Position numbers and translations under genes: made by a program. Shown here piece after piece: positions 14,645 to 24,237 of a stretch of 39,618 nucleotides of DNA. Every line of letters begins with the position of its first letter. Position 1 is the first letter of the stretch. The notes under the pieces were generated by a model, which saw only the letters and a program-made list of their open reading frames with translations, was not told where the DNA came from and ran no database searches. The stretch comes from Anaerolineae bacterium clx_CAG2 (GTDB lineage: Bacteria > Chloroflexota > Anaerolineae > JAAEKA01), in contig JAAEKA010000041.1 of assembly GCA_014155705.1 (NCBI GenBank), forward strand, positions 1 through 39,618, written 5' to 3'.

Positions 14645-16303
14645 GTGACCCAACACGGAACTGGCAAGCTGGCTTCGGCCTTCATTATTTTGATCTTGCT
14701 GGCCGCGGGCAGGCTGGTTCTTGGCGCGCCGCAGAGCGTTGGGGCAGGGCCGGCTGCGGCAGAATCCTCCCTGTGCATCGATTCTTTCGAGCCGGATGAC
14801 AGCCCGGCCGAGGCTGGGCTGATCTCTACGGATGGCGTTGCGCAGGGCCACACTCTGCATGTGACGGGCGACGAGGATTGGATCGCCTTCGACGCAACGC
14901 AGGGGGATGTCTACACGGCCACCACTTTCGAGCTATTGCTGGACACCGACACAGTGCTGCGGCTGTACGACGTGGATGGCGTCACGTTGCTGGCGATCAA
15001 CGACGACTACCCCGGTTCGCCTGAGCCCTTGGCCTCTCAGATCGTCTGGGTGGCGCCGGCCGATGGCCGCTACTTTTTGATGGTGCGCGACTACTACGGC
15101 CGCGGCGACTGCCTGGGCTACTCCATCAAAGTTGTGGCGCAGACCCCCAGCCAGCAGGCGCGCGCCTACCTGCCCGACATGCGCCGTATGCCGCCGCCCA
15201 CGGCTACGCCGACTCCGACCCCGACCGACACACCGACGGTCACGCCCACTCCTACGGCTACGCCGACTCCTACGGCTACGCCTACCGCTACCCCAACGGC
15301 AACGGCAACCGACACGCCGACGATTACGCCCACGCCGACTGTCACACCGACGCCCACGACTGGCCCGACCCCGCCGCCGGTGCTCACCCTGCCCATCGCT
15401 GGCATGGAGCGGCCCAACGCGCTGGCTGTCAACCCTGTCACTAATATAGTCTACATAACGTCATGGCAAAACAACCGGCTTCTGGCGCTGGACGGTACCT
15501 TGCAGGCGCCGGTCGTCGAGATCGCCGTGGGAGAGCGCCCCTTTGGCGTGGCGGTCAATCCGGTGACCAACCGCATCTACGTGGCGGGCTTTGAGGATGG
15601 CCGGCTGTCGGTGATCGATGGCGCCAACAACCAGGTGGTGCGGGAGTTGTACCTGGGCGTCCGCCTCAGCTTCGTCGGGGTCAACAGCGTCACCAACCGG
15701 GTCTACGTCACCAGTCACGGCCTGCCCGGTGTGATTGTGATCGACGGCGCCACCAACACCGTGTTGAATGTCGTCAGCGCGGGCCTGCTTGCTCCCTTCG
15801 GCGTGGCGGTCAACGAGCCGCTCAATCGCGTCTACGTCGGCGACCGGGATCGCCAGGAGATCGTCACCCTGGACGGCGACGGCAACCTGTTGGCCAGCCA
15901 GACGATCCGGCCGCAGCCGGCCGGCGCAGTGCCCTTCGCCCTGGCCTTCAATCCCAATACCAGCCATCTCTATGCCGCGCTGGCCGTGAATGGTATGGTT
16001 GACCGGGTGCAGGTCTATCGGGCATCGCTGAGCGGGCTGCTGCTGTTGGCTACAATCCCTGTGGGCCAGGGCGGGGCTGATGGCGGCGGCGGCCTGGCGG
16101 TCAACCCGGCCACCAATCGGGTCTACGTGACCAACTCTGCCAGCAACACCGTCAGCGTGATCGACGGCTGGACCAACCAGGTGCGGACTACGATCGCGGT
16201 GGGCGTGGATCCCTTCGGTGTGGCAGCCAATCCGGCGACCGGCTTGATCTATGTGGCCAATCGAGCCGGCAGCACACTCTCATTGTTCTACGACGGGCCT
16301 TGA
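14645..16303 (+). CDS. Exported PPC-domain / beta-propeller protein
   Basis: 552 residues from a GTG start at 14645, chosen for AAGGAG 6 bases upstream. A signal peptide (to about residue 30, 'ILILLAAGRLVLGAP') is followed by a bacterial pre-peptidase C-terminal (PPC)-type domain (about 40-160: 'CIDSFEPDD', 'DEDWIAFDA', 'GRYFLMVRDYYG'). A Thr-Pro linker of about 55 residues comes next, then a YVTN-type beta-propeller (about 255-550) with repeats such as 'GVAVNPVTNRIYVAGF' and 'GLAVNPATNRVYVTNS'. It is likely cell-surface or released and binds glycans or proteins; no catalytic residues are visible. DNA in the linker contains an exact 18-bp direct repeat (15248-15283). The next gene has the same kind of propeller. 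Confidence 0.85.
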   Translation: MTQHGTGKLASAFIILILLAAGRLVLGAPQSVGAGPAAAESSLCIDSFEPDDSPAEAGLISTDGVAQGHTLHVTGDEDWIAFDATQGDVYTATTFELLLDTDTVLRLYDVDGVTLLAINDDYPGSPEPLASQIVWVAPADGRYFLMVRDYYGRGDCLGYSIKVVAQTPSQQARAYLPDMRRMPPPTATPTPTPTDTPTVTPTPTATPTPTATPTATPTATATDTPTITPTPTVTPTPTTGPTPPPVLTLPIAGMERPNALAVNPVTNIVYITSWQNNRLLALDGTLQAPVVEIAVGERPFGVAVNPVTNRIYVAGFEDGRLSVIDGANNQVVRELYLGVRLSFVGVNSVTNRVYVTSHGLPGVIVIDGATNTVLNVVSAGLLAPFGVAVNEPLNRVYVGDRDRQEIVTLDGDGNLLASQTIRPQPAGAVPFALAFNPNTSHLYAALAVNGMVDRVQVYRASLSGLLLLATIPVGQGGADGGGGLAVNPATNRVYVTNSASNTVSVIDGWTNQVRTTIAVGVDPFGVAANPATGLIYVANRAGSTLSLFYDGP

Positions 16304-16373
16304 TACCAGCTCTACGCAGCGACGTTCTGGCCTGCTGGGTGACATAACCAGTCGTGAAGGTCTGGAGGATACC

Positions 16374-19300
16374 ATGAACAGGTTTACAAAGACGTTTGCT
16401 GGTGCAATGGCAGTGGCGGGATTGCTCCTGGCGGCATTGCTCTGGGCCGTTGGAGCCATGGCAGCGCCCTCGCCTGCACCGGCGCTGCGCACAGGCGAAA
16501 GCGCCCTGGGAACCGGCGAGTCGGGAATCTGGCAGGCTGCGCCGCTGTCGCCCGACGCCAGCATTACACTCTCCAATGCGCCGTCGCCGCCGACGGCCAT
16601 CCGGCCGGGCGAAACCCAGTCGATCGCATGGCAGATCATCGCCTCGACCACGCCTATGTCGGTCTCGTTTCGTATCACCAACCTGGACACCAGCGCGCTG
16701 GTAGATAGCCAGGTTTATCCCGGCGCTACCGGCATGAGCGTGGCGCGTGGCTATACGCTGCCGCTCAGCTACACGCTGCCTTTCGGCCAGTTGTTCGAGC
16801 GTTACCGCATCCAGTTGATCTACTACTCGTTGCAGTCGGGCAACGAGGCCAGCGCTGAGGCCAATTTCTGGGTCACGCAGGACACAGGCAACCTCCGCAT
16901 CGTCAAGTTCAATGACCGCAACGGCAACGGCGTGCGCGATCCGGGCGATGAGGGGACGCCGGGTGTGCTCTTCCGCCTGCTGATCCAGGGGCAGACTCTG
17001 GGCGAGATCACCGACCAGAATGGCGAAATCCTGTGGAGCGACGTGCCCATCGGCTCCTATCTGGTCACGGAACAGGCGCCGCCCGGTTTCGTTGCCACCA
17101 CACCCAATCCGTTGACCGCCCAGGTGACGGCCAACATTACCAATACCGTGCTGTTCGGCAATCGCCTCATCCCCGGCGCGTTGGAAGCGCTAGTCTACGT
17201 GGATGCCGACGGCGACGGCGCACAGGATCCCGGCGATCTGCCCTATCAGGGCGCCACGGCCAGCTTTGTCTCTCCCTGCGGCGATGACCTCAGCGGCGTC
17301 AGCAACGCGGCCGGCCTGGCGCTTTGGCCCAACCGCTGTGTGGGCGACTATGATGTCCGAATCACCGTGCCCCCCAGCTATGCAGCGACGACGCCAATCG
17401 CCGTTGCGACCAGCGTGACTTCCAGCGTGACCAGCCGCGTCAGCTTTGGCATCCAGGGTCGGGGCGCGTTGCAGTCGTGCAAGTTCAACGACCGCAACGG
17501 CAATGGCGCGCGCGATCCTGGCGAACCAGGCGTGGCTGGCGTCACCATGACCTATCTGAATGAGTTCGGCGCCACAGGCTCCGGCATAACCGGCGGCGAT
17601 GGCTGCATCACCTGGCCACAGGCGCCTGCGGGTCGCTACGCTGTATCCGAAGAGATCCCGCCTGACTGCCAGGTGACCACATCGCCCTACCCGCCTGAAA
17701 TCACCGTCGTCCCTGGCCAAACCGCCCAGGCGTTGATCGGCAACCGCTGCTTCGGCGCGCTGCTGGCCCGCACTTTCGAGGATCTGAACGGCAATGGCGT
17801 CTGGGACGCGGGTGAGCCGCCGCTGGGCGGCGTGCCGGTGAGCTGGGTCAACGAGTTCGGCGAAAGCGATTTCGACGTGACCGGCGCCAGCGGCAGCCTG
17901 ACCTGGAGTCCGCAAGCCGCGGGCATCTATACTGTTACGGCTGCAACGCTGCCTGACTACACAGCGACGACAGCCGGGACCCAGCCGGGTTCAGTGAGTG
18001 TTGGCGACAGCACGGTATTCGATTTTGGCCAGCGCCTCAACGTGGCCTGCGTGGATGGCCACAAGGTGGACGACTTCCACATCGGCCTGCCTGGGTGGAC
18101 GATCCGCGCCCAACTGGCCGACGGCAGCGGGCCGATCACCACCCTGGTCACTGACAACACCGGCTACTTTCGCTTCGATGGGCTGCCGCTGGGCGTCTAT
18201 CGCTTCTGGGAGGAGCTGCAAACAGGCTGGGCGCCCGTGACGCCGGCTGAGTTCGAGGTGGCTGTGCTGGAGCCGGGCGAGGATTGCCTGCGTATCCGCT
18301 TCAAGAACAAGCAGGCCACGCCTACCCCGCTGCCGCCGACCCAGATGAACGAGCGTCTCTACCTGCCTCTGCTGGTCAAGGGCCTGCCAGTCCGCTGGGA
18401 TGAGCGCTCCCTGACGCCGGGCGACGCCACACCGACGCCGCAGGGCGCAGGCTGTGTCGTCGGGACCAAGGTGGACGATCTGCTAGTCGGCCTGCCTGGC
18501 TGGACTATCAGCCTGCAGGGCGCCAGCGGGCCAGCGCGGCTGACCAGTACTGACGGCCTGGGCCAGTTCCGCTTTGACGGCGCGCCGGCCGGCCAGTACC
18601 TGATCGCGGAGGCGGCGCAGGCGGGCTGGGCGCCAGTCGGTCCAACCGCCTTTATCGTGTCTGTGGCCGCAGGCGGCGAGTGTACGACCGTGCGCTTCCA
18701 GAACCGCCAGGCTACAGCGACCCCAACCGCCACCAACACGCCAACCGCCACGCCTACGCCTACAGCCACGCCAACAGCCACCACCCCGCCGCCGCCGATC
18801 ATCCGTGACGTGCCACATCCCAAGGGCATTGCGGTCAACCCGCAGACCAACACGCTCTTCGTCGGCAGCAAGAGCGCCGGCCGGCTGTACAAAGTCAACG
18901 GCGCGACCAACACGGTGCTGGCCAGCTATGCCAGCGGCAGCGAGCCCTTCGGCGTGGCCGTCAACCGGGCGACCAACAAGGTCTATGTGGGCAATTACGC
19001 CAGCGACACTGTCACAATCTTCAACGGCGCGAGCGGCGCCTTGCTGGCCACCATTGACTTCGCTTCGTTGGGCTACGGCCATCCGGCCTTCGTGGCCGTG
19101 GACGAGACCCTCAATCGAGTCTATGTTACCTTACAGACCGGCGGCCGCGTGGCTGTGATCGACGGCGCCAGCAACGGCCTCGTGACCACCCTGGAGGCGC
19201 AGAGCGGCGCGTTTGGCGTGGCTGTCCATCCAGGATTGCAGCGGGCCTACGTCAGCAACCGGGATACCGGGACGGTCAACATTTTCGACACCAGCGCCAA

Positions 19301-19754
19301 CGTCCGCCTGTGGCCGCAGACCTTCACCCCGGTGGGCGTGCCTTATGCCCTGGCCGTGGACGCCACGCGCAACCGGCTCTACGTGCTCTACGCGCTGGCG
19401 GGCGGCGCGCCCGACCGGGTGGCCGTCTATAGCCTGGCGCTCAGCGGGGCCAGCCGTATTGGCACAGTGCTGGTGGAGGATGGCGGCGTGCAGGGCGGCA
19501 CCGGCATTGCGGTCAATGCGACCACCGGCCGCGTCTTTGTGGCCAACAGCGCCCGCAATACCCTGACTGTGATCGACGGTCCCTCGATGAGCGTGCTGGC
19601 AACTGTGCCGGTGGGACGCGACCCTGGCATGATCGGCGTCAACCCGGCCACCAACAAAGTCTACGTCTCGAACCGCGGCGACAACACGGTGCAGGTGATC
19701 AACGACACCTTCACGCGGCGGCGCTGGTGGTGGCCGGTGATCGGTAACCGGTAA
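16374..19754 (+). CDS. Large exported SdrD B-like / beta-propeller surface protein
   Basis: 1126 residues, start ATG at 16374 with GGAGG upstream. A signal peptide (about 1-30) and an early beta domain are followed by four SdrD B-like repeats starting near residue 172, marked by 'FNDRNGNGVRDPGDEG', 'VDADGDGAQDPGD', 'FNDRNGNGARDPGEPG' and 'EDLNGNGVWDAGEP'; the Asp/Asn residues suggest calcium binding. Two further repeats follow ('KVDDFHIGLPGWTI' and 'KVDDLLVGLPGWTI'), separated by 'LYLPLLVKGLP', then a Thr-Pro linker (about 781-808) and a YVTN propeller to the end. No sortase motif is visible. It lies 70 bp after the shorter propeller gene and may share its transcript. Likely adhesion or matrix. 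Confidence 0.85.
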   Translation: MNRFTKTFAGAMAVAGLLLAALLWAVGAMAAPSPAPALRTGESALGTGESGIWQAAPLSPDASITLSNAPSPPTAIRPGETQSIAWQIIASTTPMSVSFRITNLDTSALVDSQVYPGATGMSVARGYTLPLSYTLPFGQLFERYRIQLIYYSLQSGNEASAEANFWVTQDTGNLRIVKFNDRNGNGVRDPGDEGTPGVLFRLLIQGQTLGEITDQNGEILWSDVPIGSYLVTEQAPPGFVATTPNPLTAQVTANITNTVLFGNRLIPGALEALVYVDADGDGAQDPGDLPYQGATASFVSPCGDDLSGVSNAAGLALWPNRCVGDYDVRITVPPSYAATTPIAVATSVTSSVTSRVSFGIQGRGALQSCKFNDRNGNGARDPGEPGVAGVTMTYLNEFGATGSGITGGDGCITWPQAPAGRYAVSEEIPPDCQVTTSPYPPEITVVPGQTAQALIGNRCFGALLARTFEDLNGNGVWDAGEPPLGGVPVSWVNEFGESDFDVTGASGSLTWSPQAAGIYTVTAATLPDYTATTAGTQPGSVSVGDSTVFDFGQRLNVACVDGHKVDDFHIGLPGWTIRAQLADGSGPITTLVTDNTGYFRFDGLPLGVYRFWEELQTGWAPVTPAEFEVAVLEPGEDCLRIRFKNKQATPTPLPPTQMNERLYLPLLVKGLPVRWDERSLTPGDATPTPQGAGCVVGTKVDDLLVGLPGWTISLQGASGPARLTSTDGLGQFRFDGAPAGQYLIAEAAQAGWAPVGPTAFIVSVAAGGECTTVRFQNRQATATPTATNTPTATPTPTATPTATTPPPPIIRDVPHPKGIAVNPQTNTLFVGSKSAGRLYKVNGATNTVLASYASGSEPFGVAVNRATNKVYVGNYASDTVTIFNGASGALLATIDFASLGYGHPAFVAVDETLNRVYVTLQTGGRVAVIDGASNGLVTTLEAQSGAFGVAVHPGLQRAYVSNRDTGTVNIFDTSANVRLWPQTFTPVGVPYALAVDATRNRLYVLYALAGGAPDRVAVYSLALSGASRIGTVLVEDGGVQGGTGIAVNATTGRVFVANSARNTLTVIDGPSMSVLATVPVGRDPGMIGVNPATNKVYVSNRGDNTVQVINDTFTRRRWWWPVIGNR

Positions 19755-19828
19755 TCGGTTGTTGGTTCGACTGTCGGGAATCAGTCCTGATCCTGGCAGC
19801 CGGATCGGCGTCCGTAGCAAGTGTCTGA

Positions 19829-19866
19829 GAGGCCCGGTGCAGCTTGGCTGCGCCGGGCCTCTTGAG
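19829..19866 (+). terminator. Terminator hairpin after the surface-protein gene
   Basis: GAGGCCCGGTGCAGC (19829-19843), loop TTG, then GCTGCGCCGGGCCTC (19847-19861): a 15-bp stem with one G-T pair. It is followed by TTGAGC, a weak T-tract. It lies 75 bp after the stop. Confidence 0.6.
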
Positions 19867-19873
19867 CTATAAT
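19844..19873 (+). promoter_or_regulatory. Promoter for the mazG-fusion gene
   Basis: TTGGCT (19844-19849), 18-bp spacer, consensus TATAAT (19868-19873). The -35 lies inside the terminator hairpin, so ending one unit and starting the next share DNA. The predicted start is near 19880. Confidence 0.55.
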
Positions 19874-19971
19874 CTCAGTCTGTCGCAGGGAATGATCGTG
19901 AGGCGTCCTCGCCGAGCCGGGCGGGACGCCCTGGAGATCGTCGTTGAGCCTGGTAATTCTGGAGCAACCTT

Positions 19972-21285
19972 TTGACCACTATCACTATCGTTGGATTGGG
20001 GCCGGGCGATCCTGGCCTGCTGACCAAGGCCGCCTGGGACCTGCTGCACGCGGCCGATGAGCTGACCGTGCGCACCGACCAGCATCCTACGCTGGCTGCG
20101 CTGCCCGACAGCCTGCGCATCCACAGCTTCGACGCCATTTACAACCGCGCCGAGGACTTCGCGTCGGTTTACCGGCAGATCGCCGACCAGGTGATCGAGC
20201 TGGGCAGCCGGCCTCAGGGGGTGATCTACGCCGTGCCGGGCGATCCGGCTGTGGGCGAGGCCACCACCTGGCTGATCCGCGACCTGGCGGCCGCACGCGG
20301 GCTGGTCGTGCGCGTGCTCAGCGGCGTCAGCTTCGTCGAGCCGGCCTGCCTGGCGCTGGGCGTCGATCCGCTGGAGCGCGATGGCTTGCAGATCGTGGAC
20401 GCCATGGTGGCGGCCGCCGGCCATGCGCCGCCCTTCGACACCTCGCGGCCAGCGCTGTTGGCCCAGTGCTACAGTCGCGCCCTTGCCAGCGATGTCAAGC
20501 TGACCCTGCTGCACAGCTTCGACGACCAGCACCCGGTGACGGTGCTCAGCGCGGCCGGCACATCTCAGCAGCGGATGCGCGTTGTGCCGCTGTTCGAACT
20601 GGATCGCAGCGCCGATTTCGATCACCTGACCTCGCTCTACGTGCCGCCGGCCGGCCCCTTGGGCGCTTACAGCCGCTTGCAGGAGATCGTGGCCCACCTG
20701 CGCGCGCCCGACGGCTGCCCCTGGGACCGCGAACAGACGCTGCAAACGTTGCGCAGAGACGTGTTGGAGGAACTGTACGAGCTGTTGGAGGCGCTCGACG
20801 TGGATGACGACGAGCAGATCGGCGAGGAGCTGGGCGATGGGGCGCTCGCGCTGGCCATGTTGGCGCAGATCGCGGCCGAGGAGGAGCGTTTCCGCTGGCC
20901 GCAGGTGATGACGCAGGTCTGCGAGAAGCTGATCCGTCGCCACCCGCACGTCTTTGGCGACGTGGCGGTCGATGGGGTGGAGGAAGTGCTGGCGAACTGG
21001 GCGCGTATTAAGGAGGAGGAGGGGAAGGGCAAGGAAGGCAATGAGGGAAAGAAGGAAAACGGCTTGTTGGACAGCGTGCCGCGGGCGCTGCCGGCGCTGT
21101 CGTTGGCCAGCAAGTATCAGAGCCGGCTGGGCCGCGCCGGGATCACGCCCGATCTGAGCGGCGCGGACGCGTTTGGGCTGGCGCTGTGGGAACTGGTGGC
21201 CGAGGCGCGGGCGGCCGATGTGGACGCCGAGACCGCGCTGCGCGAGGTGTGCCAGCGCGCGGCCTCGGCCGCGCGCCGAGCCTGA
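19972..21285 (+). CDS. mazG: Tetrapyrrole methylase-like / MazG pyrophosphohydrolase fusion
   Basis: 437 residues, start TTG with GGAGC upstream. The N-terminal half (about 1-220) is a SAM-binding tetrapyrrole (corrin/porphyrin) methylase fold: 'ITIVGLGPGDPGLLT' and 'VIYAVPGDPAVGE'. The C-terminal half (about 230-437) is MazG: 'CPWDREQTLQTLRRDVLEELYELLEALD' (cited by its motifs CPWDREQT and EELYE), then 'EELGD', the metal-binding EExxE...ExxD set. It hydrolyses noncanonical NTPs to NMPs. The architecture equals B. subtilis YabN. A charged low-complexity insert (EEEGKGKEGNEGKKE) breaks the second half near residue 345-360. Confidence 0.92.
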   Translation: MTTITIVGLGPGDPGLLTKAAWDLLHAADELTVRTDQHPTLAALPDSLRIHSFDAIYNRAEDFASVYRQIADQVIELGSRPQGVIYAVPGDPAVGEATTWLIRDLAAARGLVVRVLSGVSFVEPACLALGVDPLERDGLQIVDAMVAAAGHAPPFDTSRPALLAQCYSRALASDVKLTLLHSFDDQHPVTVLSAAGTSQQRMRVVPLFELDRSADFDHLTSLYVPPAGPLGAYSRLQEIVAHLRAPDGCPWDREQTLQTLRRDVLEELYELLEALDVDDDEQIGEELGDGALALAMLAQIAAEEERFRWPQVMTQVCEKLIRRHPHVFGDVAVDGVEEVLANWARIKEEEGKGKEGNEGKKENGLLDSVPRALPALSLASKYQSRLGRAGITPDLSGADAFGLALWELVAEARAADVDAETALREVCQRAASAARRA

Positions 21286-21312
21286 GGGTGACACGGGCAA
21301 GGCGTCGACGAT

Positions 21313-22221
21313 TTGACAACCCTCGCTGTCACCCTGCTGCTGGTTTCCGCCGGCATTCACGCCACCTGGAACTTGTTGGGCAAGCGGCAGGATCCGACCG
21401 CCTCGTTCATGCTGGCGGCCAACACGCTGGGGACGCTAGCGCTGGCGCCGTTGGTTTTCGTTTTCTGGAACAGCTTGGGGGCGTTTTCCGCGCCTGTCTG
21501 GAGGTTGCTGGCGCTGACCGGGCTGGCTCAGGCGGTGTATTACGTAGGGCTGGCCGGCGCTTACCGCACTGGCGACCTGTCGCTGACCTATCCGCTGGTG
21601 CGGGCCGTGCCGGTGCTGTTGGTGACCGGGCTGACTCTGCTGTTAGGCCAGGGCGAGCCCCCCAGCCAGCAGGCTGTGATTGGCATGGCGCTGATCGTCA
21701 TCGGCTGCCTGGTGCTGCCGCTACAGAGTTTTAACCAGATCAGGCTGCGCAACTACGCATCGCTGGCCGTGGCGCTGGCGCTCATGGCCGCCCTGGGCAC
21801 GGTCGGCTATTCTATCCTGGACGACCGGGCGCTGCGCCTGCTGCGCGACGGCAGCGGGCTGACCGGGGATAACCTGGCCGTGACGCTGGTCTATGCCGTG
21901 GTGGCCGGTTTGAGCGCGTCGTTGTGGCTGGGCGCGTTTGTCGCCCTGCGTCGGGAGGATCGCCGCCAGTTCCAGGCCCTGACGCGCGCCGACCTGCGCC
22001 AGGCGTTGCTGGTCGGCGTGTTCATTTTTGTTGGCTATGCCCTGGTGTTAGTTGCGCTGGCCTTGACGCCCAACGTGGGCTATGCCGTCGCCTTTCGCCA
22101 GCTCAGCATCCCCCTGGGTGCGGTGTTAGGGATCTTGATCCTGAAGGAGCCAGCTTACCGACCGCGGCTGGTTGGGGTTGGCTTGGTCTTTGTGGGATTG
22201 GTGTTGGTGGCTACGGGGTGA
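21313..22221 (+). CDS. EamA/DMT-family transporter
   Basis: 302 residues with about ten hydrophobic helices arranged as two EamA repeats. The first repeat begins 'LLLVSAGIHATWNLLGKRQD', and 'LAGAYRTGDLSLTYPLVRAVPVLLV' is typical of the group (shown here as the pieces GAYRTGDLSLTYPL and RAVPVLLV). The second includes 'FRQLSIPLGAVLGILILKEP'. It is an inner-membrane drug/metabolite exporter of unknown substrate. The TTG start at 21313 is the best available and is 27 bp after the mazG stop; no strong ribosome site is seen, so the true start is uncertain. Confidence 0.85.
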   Translation: MTTLAVTLLLVSAGIHATWNLLGKRQDPTASFMLAANTLGTLALAPLVFVFWNSLGAFSAPVWRLLALTGLAQAVYYVGLAGAYRTGDLSLTYPLVRAVPVLLVTGLTLLLGQGEPPSQQAVIGMALIVIGCLVLPLQSFNQIRLRNYASLAVALALMAALGTVGYSILDDRALRLLRDGSGLTGDNLAVTLVYAVVAGLSASLWLGAFVALRREDRRQFQALTRADLRQALLVGVFIFVGYALVLVALALTPNVGYAVAFRQLSIPLGAVLGILILKEPAYRPRLVGVGLVFVGLVLVATG

Positions 22222-22261
22222 TTAGTTCGCCACATACTCATAACAGACGCGTGTAGAAACA

Positions 22262-22294
22262 AAAAACGCCTCCGCAATCGGCGGAGGCGTTTTT
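22262..22294. terminator. Bidirectional intrinsic terminator
   Basis: ACGCCTCCGC (22266-22275), loop, GCGGAGGCGT (22281-22290), flanked by A-run and T-run. It serves the EamA gene on plus and the tRNA-Pro gene on minus. Confidence 0.9.
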
Positions 22295-22299
22295 GTTGC

Positions 22300-22375
<76 letters not shown>

Positions 22376-22430
22376 TGACTGACAAAAGGCATTATACATG
22401 GGGTTGGGGTTTTGGCAAAATGGGGCGTGA

Positions 22431-22534
22431 TGCGTAAAACGTAAAGCGTAACCCGTAACGCGTAACACGTAATACGTAACCCGGAGGCTGGCGGAGGACT
22501 TTCCGGGTTACGAGTTACTCGTTACGAGTTATGG
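22431..22534. repeat. CGTAAC-word stutter hairpin before ychF
   Basis: The left arm (22431-22484) runs through GCGTAAAACGTAAAGCGTAA-type words to CGTAACCCGGA. The right arm (22503-22534) begins TCCGGGTTACGAGTTACTCG. It is a relative of 9203-9395, with the same GTTACTCGTTACGAGTTA string. Confidence 0.7.
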
Positions 22535-22584
22535 GTAAACATAATTCTGCGTCGTTCCCGCGCATTTCGCAAGGAGGTGTCCCT

Positions 22585-23682
22585 GTGTCCCTACAAATCG
22601 GCATTGTCGGTCTGCCCAATGTCGGCAAGTCCACGGTGTTCAACGCGCTGACGGGCGCGGGCGCGGCGGTGGCGGGCTACCCCTTTACGACCATCGACCC
22701 TAACGTGGGGGTGGCGGCCGTGCCGGACGTACGGCTGGAGCAACTGGCCGCGCTGATTCACCCGCGCAAGGTCGTCCCGGCCACGGTGGAGTTTGTGGAT
22801 ATCGCCGGTCTGGTGCAGGGCGCCAGCCAGGGCGCGGGCCTGGGCAATCAGTTCCTGGGCCACATCCGCAATGTGGATGCGGTGGCTATGGTGCTGCGCG
22901 CCTTCCGCGATCCCGATGTGCCTTACGTCACGGAGCAGCTCGATCCCCTGGCCGATATCGCGACGGTAGATACGGAACTGCTGCTGGCCGACGTTGCCAC
23001 CATCGAGCGCCGTCTGGACAAGATCCACCTCCAGTCCAAGGGCAATCCGCGCCAGTATGCCCAGGAGGTGACGCTGCTGGAGCGCTGTCTGGCTCATGCG
23101 AACGATGGTCAGTTGCTCAGGACCCTGCCTGTCCAGCCGGGCGAGTTGGCGCTGCTGCACGACGTCAATCTGCTGACGGTCAAGCCGCGGCTGTATCTGA
23201 TCAACGTGGGGGAGGACGACCTGCCCGAGGGCGGTGTGGCAGCGCAGTCTGTGCGCCGGCATGCAGCCGCCGAAGGCGCTGAGACGGTGGCGCTGTGCGC
23301 CGACCTGGAGGCCGGACTGCTGGCGTGGCCGGCCGGCGAGGCGGCCGCCTACCGGGCTGAATTGGGCTTGCACGAGCCGGGTCTTCACGCCCTGCTGCGC
23401 GCCGGTTTTCGGCTGCTGGACCTGCTCACCTTCTTCACTGCCACGGGAGGGGACGTGCTGCGGGCCTGGGAGCTGCGGCGGGGCAGCACCGTCGTGGAGG
23501 CCGCCGGCAAGATTCACACCGACATGGCCCGGGGCTTTATTCGCGCCGAGGTGGTGGCCCAGCCCGACCTGGTCGCCGCCGGCAGTGTGGCCCACGCCCG
23601 CGAGCAGGGTCACTGGCGCCTGGAAGGCCGTGACTACATCGTTCACGACGGCGATGTGCTGCATATTCGCTTTGCGGTGTAG
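22585..23682 (+). CDS. ychF: Redox-regulated ATPase YchF (OLA1 family)
   Basis: 365 residues. A GTG start at 22585 is set by AAGGAGG about 7 bases upstream. G1 motif 'GLPNVGKST' (residues about 8-16), '[20 protein letters not shown]' region, and 'NVGEDD' at the position where true GTPases have NKxD; this change is characteristic of YchF and favours ATP. The C-terminal TGS domain ends '[24 protein letters not shown]' (cited in pieces). Universally conserved, it associates with ribosomes and stress responses. Length matches the family (about 363). Confidence 0.95.
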   Translation: MSLQIGIVGLPNVGKSTVFNALTGAGAAVAGYPFTTIDPNVGVAAVPDVRLEQLAALIHPRKVVPATVEFVDIAGLVQGASQGAGLGNQFLGHIRNVDAVAMVLRAFRDPDVPYVTEQLDPLADIATVDTELLLADVATIERRLDKIHLQSKGNPRQYAQEVTLLERCLAHANDGQLLRTLPVQPGELALLHDVNLLTVKPRLYLINVGEDDLPEGGVAAQSVRRHAAAEGAETVALCADLEAGLLAWPAGEAAAYRAELGLHEPGLHALLRAGFRLLDLLTFFTATGGDVLRAWELRRGSTVVEAAGKIHTDMARGFIRAEVVAQPDLVAAGSVAHAREQGHWRLEGRDYIVHDGDVLHIRFAV

Positions 23683-23755
23683 GTTGGTAGATTGGTAAAC
23701 TGGTAGGCTGGTTGCGCTGGTCCAATTTACCAGTTTACCAACCTACCAATCACCA
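23683..23755. repeat. TTGGTA-word stutter hairpin after ychF
   Basis: Left arm words GGTAGATTGGTAAACTGGTAGG face right arm CCAATTTACCAGTTTACC/AACCTACC. It lies between the ychF stop and the rpsF promoter and may end ychF transcription. Confidence 0.65.
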
Positions 23756-23759
23756 AATT

Positions 23760-23788
23760 TTGCACGCTACGTCCGCTTGTGCTATACT
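23760..23788 (+). promoter_or_regulatory. Promoter of the rpsF-ssb-rpsR operon
   Basis: TTGCAC (23760-23765), 17-bp spacer, TATACT (23783-23788). The start would be near 23795, leaving a leader of about 126 bases with one clear hairpin. Confidence 0.7.
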
Positions 23789-23794
23789 GCCCGC

Positions 23795-23920
23795 TTGTGC
23801 AGCGAGGGTGCAGGAAACCCATTCCGGCCCTCGTTACTTTTCGCTCACGACTCAGGCGACTCCTCATACCGGTCGCAGGTGATCGTGGGCTAATCCCAAG
23901 GAAAGGAGGTAACTGCACAC
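23795..23920 (+). promoter_or_regulatory. rpsF leader with possible autoregulatory hairpin
   Basis: A stem CGAGGG (23803-23808) / CCCTCG (23828-23833) is followed by TTACTTTT. Further on, ATACCGGTCGC lies near the ribosome site AAAGGAGGT (23902-23910). In many bacteria an S6:S18 complex binds an rpsF leader with a CCG element; whether this leader does so is inference. Confidence 0.3.
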
Positions 23921-24208
23921 GTGAACGAGTATGAGCTTATGGTCATTGTTCACCCCGAGGCCGACACGGACGCTGTAACCGGCGTCAATGAGCAGGTGGC
24001 TGCGTGGATCGGTGCTCAGGGGGGCGAAGTGCTTCAGACTAACGTGTGGGGCCGTCGCAAGCTGGCTTATGCCATCGACAAGCAGACCGAAGGCACCTAC
24101 GTGCTGATGAACCTGCGTCTTGCTGGTCCGTCGTTGGCTGAGGTCGAGCGCAATATCCGGCTGCACGAGAAGGTTTTGCGCTATATGTTTGTGCGTCAGG
24201 GCGAGTGA
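23921..24208 (+). CDS. rpsF: 30S ribosomal protein S6
   Basis: 95 residues, GTG start after a near-perfect AAAGGAGGT. 'NEYELMVIVHPEADTD', 'NVWGRRKLAYAIDKQTEGTYVLMNL' (in parts: WGRRKLAYAI and GTYVLMNL) and 'NIRLHEKVLRYMFVR' are the S6 signature. It sits on the 30S platform with S18. First gene of the canonical rpsF-ssb-rpsR cluster. Confidence 0.96.
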   Translation: MNEYELMVIVHPEADTDAVTGVNEQVAAWIGAQGGEVLQTNVWGRRKLAYAIDKQTEGTYVLMNLRLAGPSLAEVERNIRLHEKVLRYMFVRQGE

Positions 24209-24237
24209 CGGACCCGCTATGAAAAGGACGATTGACG

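Noticed and set aside
15187..15365. Microsatellite-like DNA repeat as a mobile or CRISPR-like array
   Set aside because: It is the coding DNA of a Thr-Pro linker and stays in frame; no spacers or flanking features are present.
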